Shown: positions 63,882-64,000 of the stretch, one piece after another | How the letters are laid out: every line of letters starts with the position of its first letter | Numbering within the stretch: position 1 is the stretch's first letter | DNA from: Burkholderia sp. Bp9142 | GTDB taxonomy: Bacteria; Pseudomonadota; Gammaproteobacteria; Burkholderiales; Burkholderiaceae | DNA length: 64,000 nucleotides | Assembly: GCF_003853415.1 (NCBI RefSeq) | Contig: NZ_QTPP01000007.1 | Location: 180,987-244,986 of the forward strand | Reading direction: 5' to 3' | The notes under the pieces: generated by a model | Told to the model about the DNA's origin: nothing | Database searches by the model: none | What the model saw: only the letters and a program-made list of their open reading frames with translations | Translations under genes and position numbers: made by a program

Positions 63882-64000
63882 CACGCCTCTTTCGCGCTAA
63901 CGGAAACGCGGCGCGGGGGAAGAAGGGAAGCGGTGCGGTCGGGTTGGCGGTAGGGACCCGGGCGGCACTGGAAGTTGAGCCCCGGTCGTCGCAACGAAGC

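Overview
The window is chromosomal DNA of a beta-proteobacterium, almost certainly a Burkholderia (B. cepacia complex type). The evidence is the high GC content with strong G/C third positions, the gene order ilvI-ilvH-ilvC-psd-pssA-leuA, the order rpsO-pnp-quinone oxidoreductase-tpiA-secG-tRNA-Leu(GAG)-nuoA to nuoN, and several beta-proteobacterial families of unknown function (DUF2818, DUF2863, DUF3106, DUF3619, BspC). No insertion sequence, prophage, CRISPR array or rRNA is visible. This is a core-genome window, and the notable content is mostly regulatory or in small conserved operons. Species assignment is inference.

Layout. 1-6.3 kb (+): DUF333 protein, a guanidinium exporter behind a guanidine-II type riboswitch, DUF4126, a large FtsX-like permease, truncated haemoglobin, AlaX-type tRNA editing protein and DUF924. 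6.3-13.4 kb (-): a GT39 transferase; a TetR-LOG-SDR operon; and a plcP-agt-dgkA-like lipid-remodelling operon with a candidate Pho box. 13.6-15.9 kb (-): an ECF sigma factor operon (sigma, DUF3619, DUF3106, RDD). 16-23.3 kb (+): branched-chain amino acid synthesis (ilvI, ilvH, ilvC, leuA) interleaved with phosphatidylethanolamine synthesis (psd, pssA). leuA is preceded by a leucine-rich, apparently leaderless leader peptide and mutually exclusive RNA hairpins. 23.3-25.6 kb (-): carbonic anhydrase and SulP transporter, with palindromic operator candidates upstream.

26-33.5 kb: a lipoprotein, an orphan amino-acid binding protein, rpsO-pnp with a long intercistronic hairpin, a quinone oxidoreductase, tpiA, secG and tRNA-Leu. 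33.6-49.4 kb (+): the complete 14-gene complex I operon, with DUF2818 and a NUDIX hydrolase on its tail. 49.5-56 kb: DUF1178, then a fatty-acid-like catabolic block (two dissimilar acyl-CoA dehydrogenases and two MaoC hydratases, preceded by a tandem palindromic repeat), two glutathione S-transferases and an enoyl-CoA hydratase. 56-64 kb: aminotransferase, orphan PIN protein, yaaA, M14 carboxypeptidase, a BspC-like protein with a lysine-rich tail, a CbiM-like membrane protein, a degenerate response regulator and DUF2863. A promoter runs off the right edge.

How the parts fit: acetolactate synthase and ketol-acid reductoisomerase feed valine, isoleucine and leucine, and leuA commits carbon to leucine and appears to be attenuated by leucine supply. 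PssA and Psd make phosphatidylethanolamine, which the PlcP/glycosyltransferase/diacylglycerol kinase cassette may strip and rebuild under phosphate limitation. Complex I is the respiratory core. All function calls come from reading the sequence against remembered family signatures; no database search was run.
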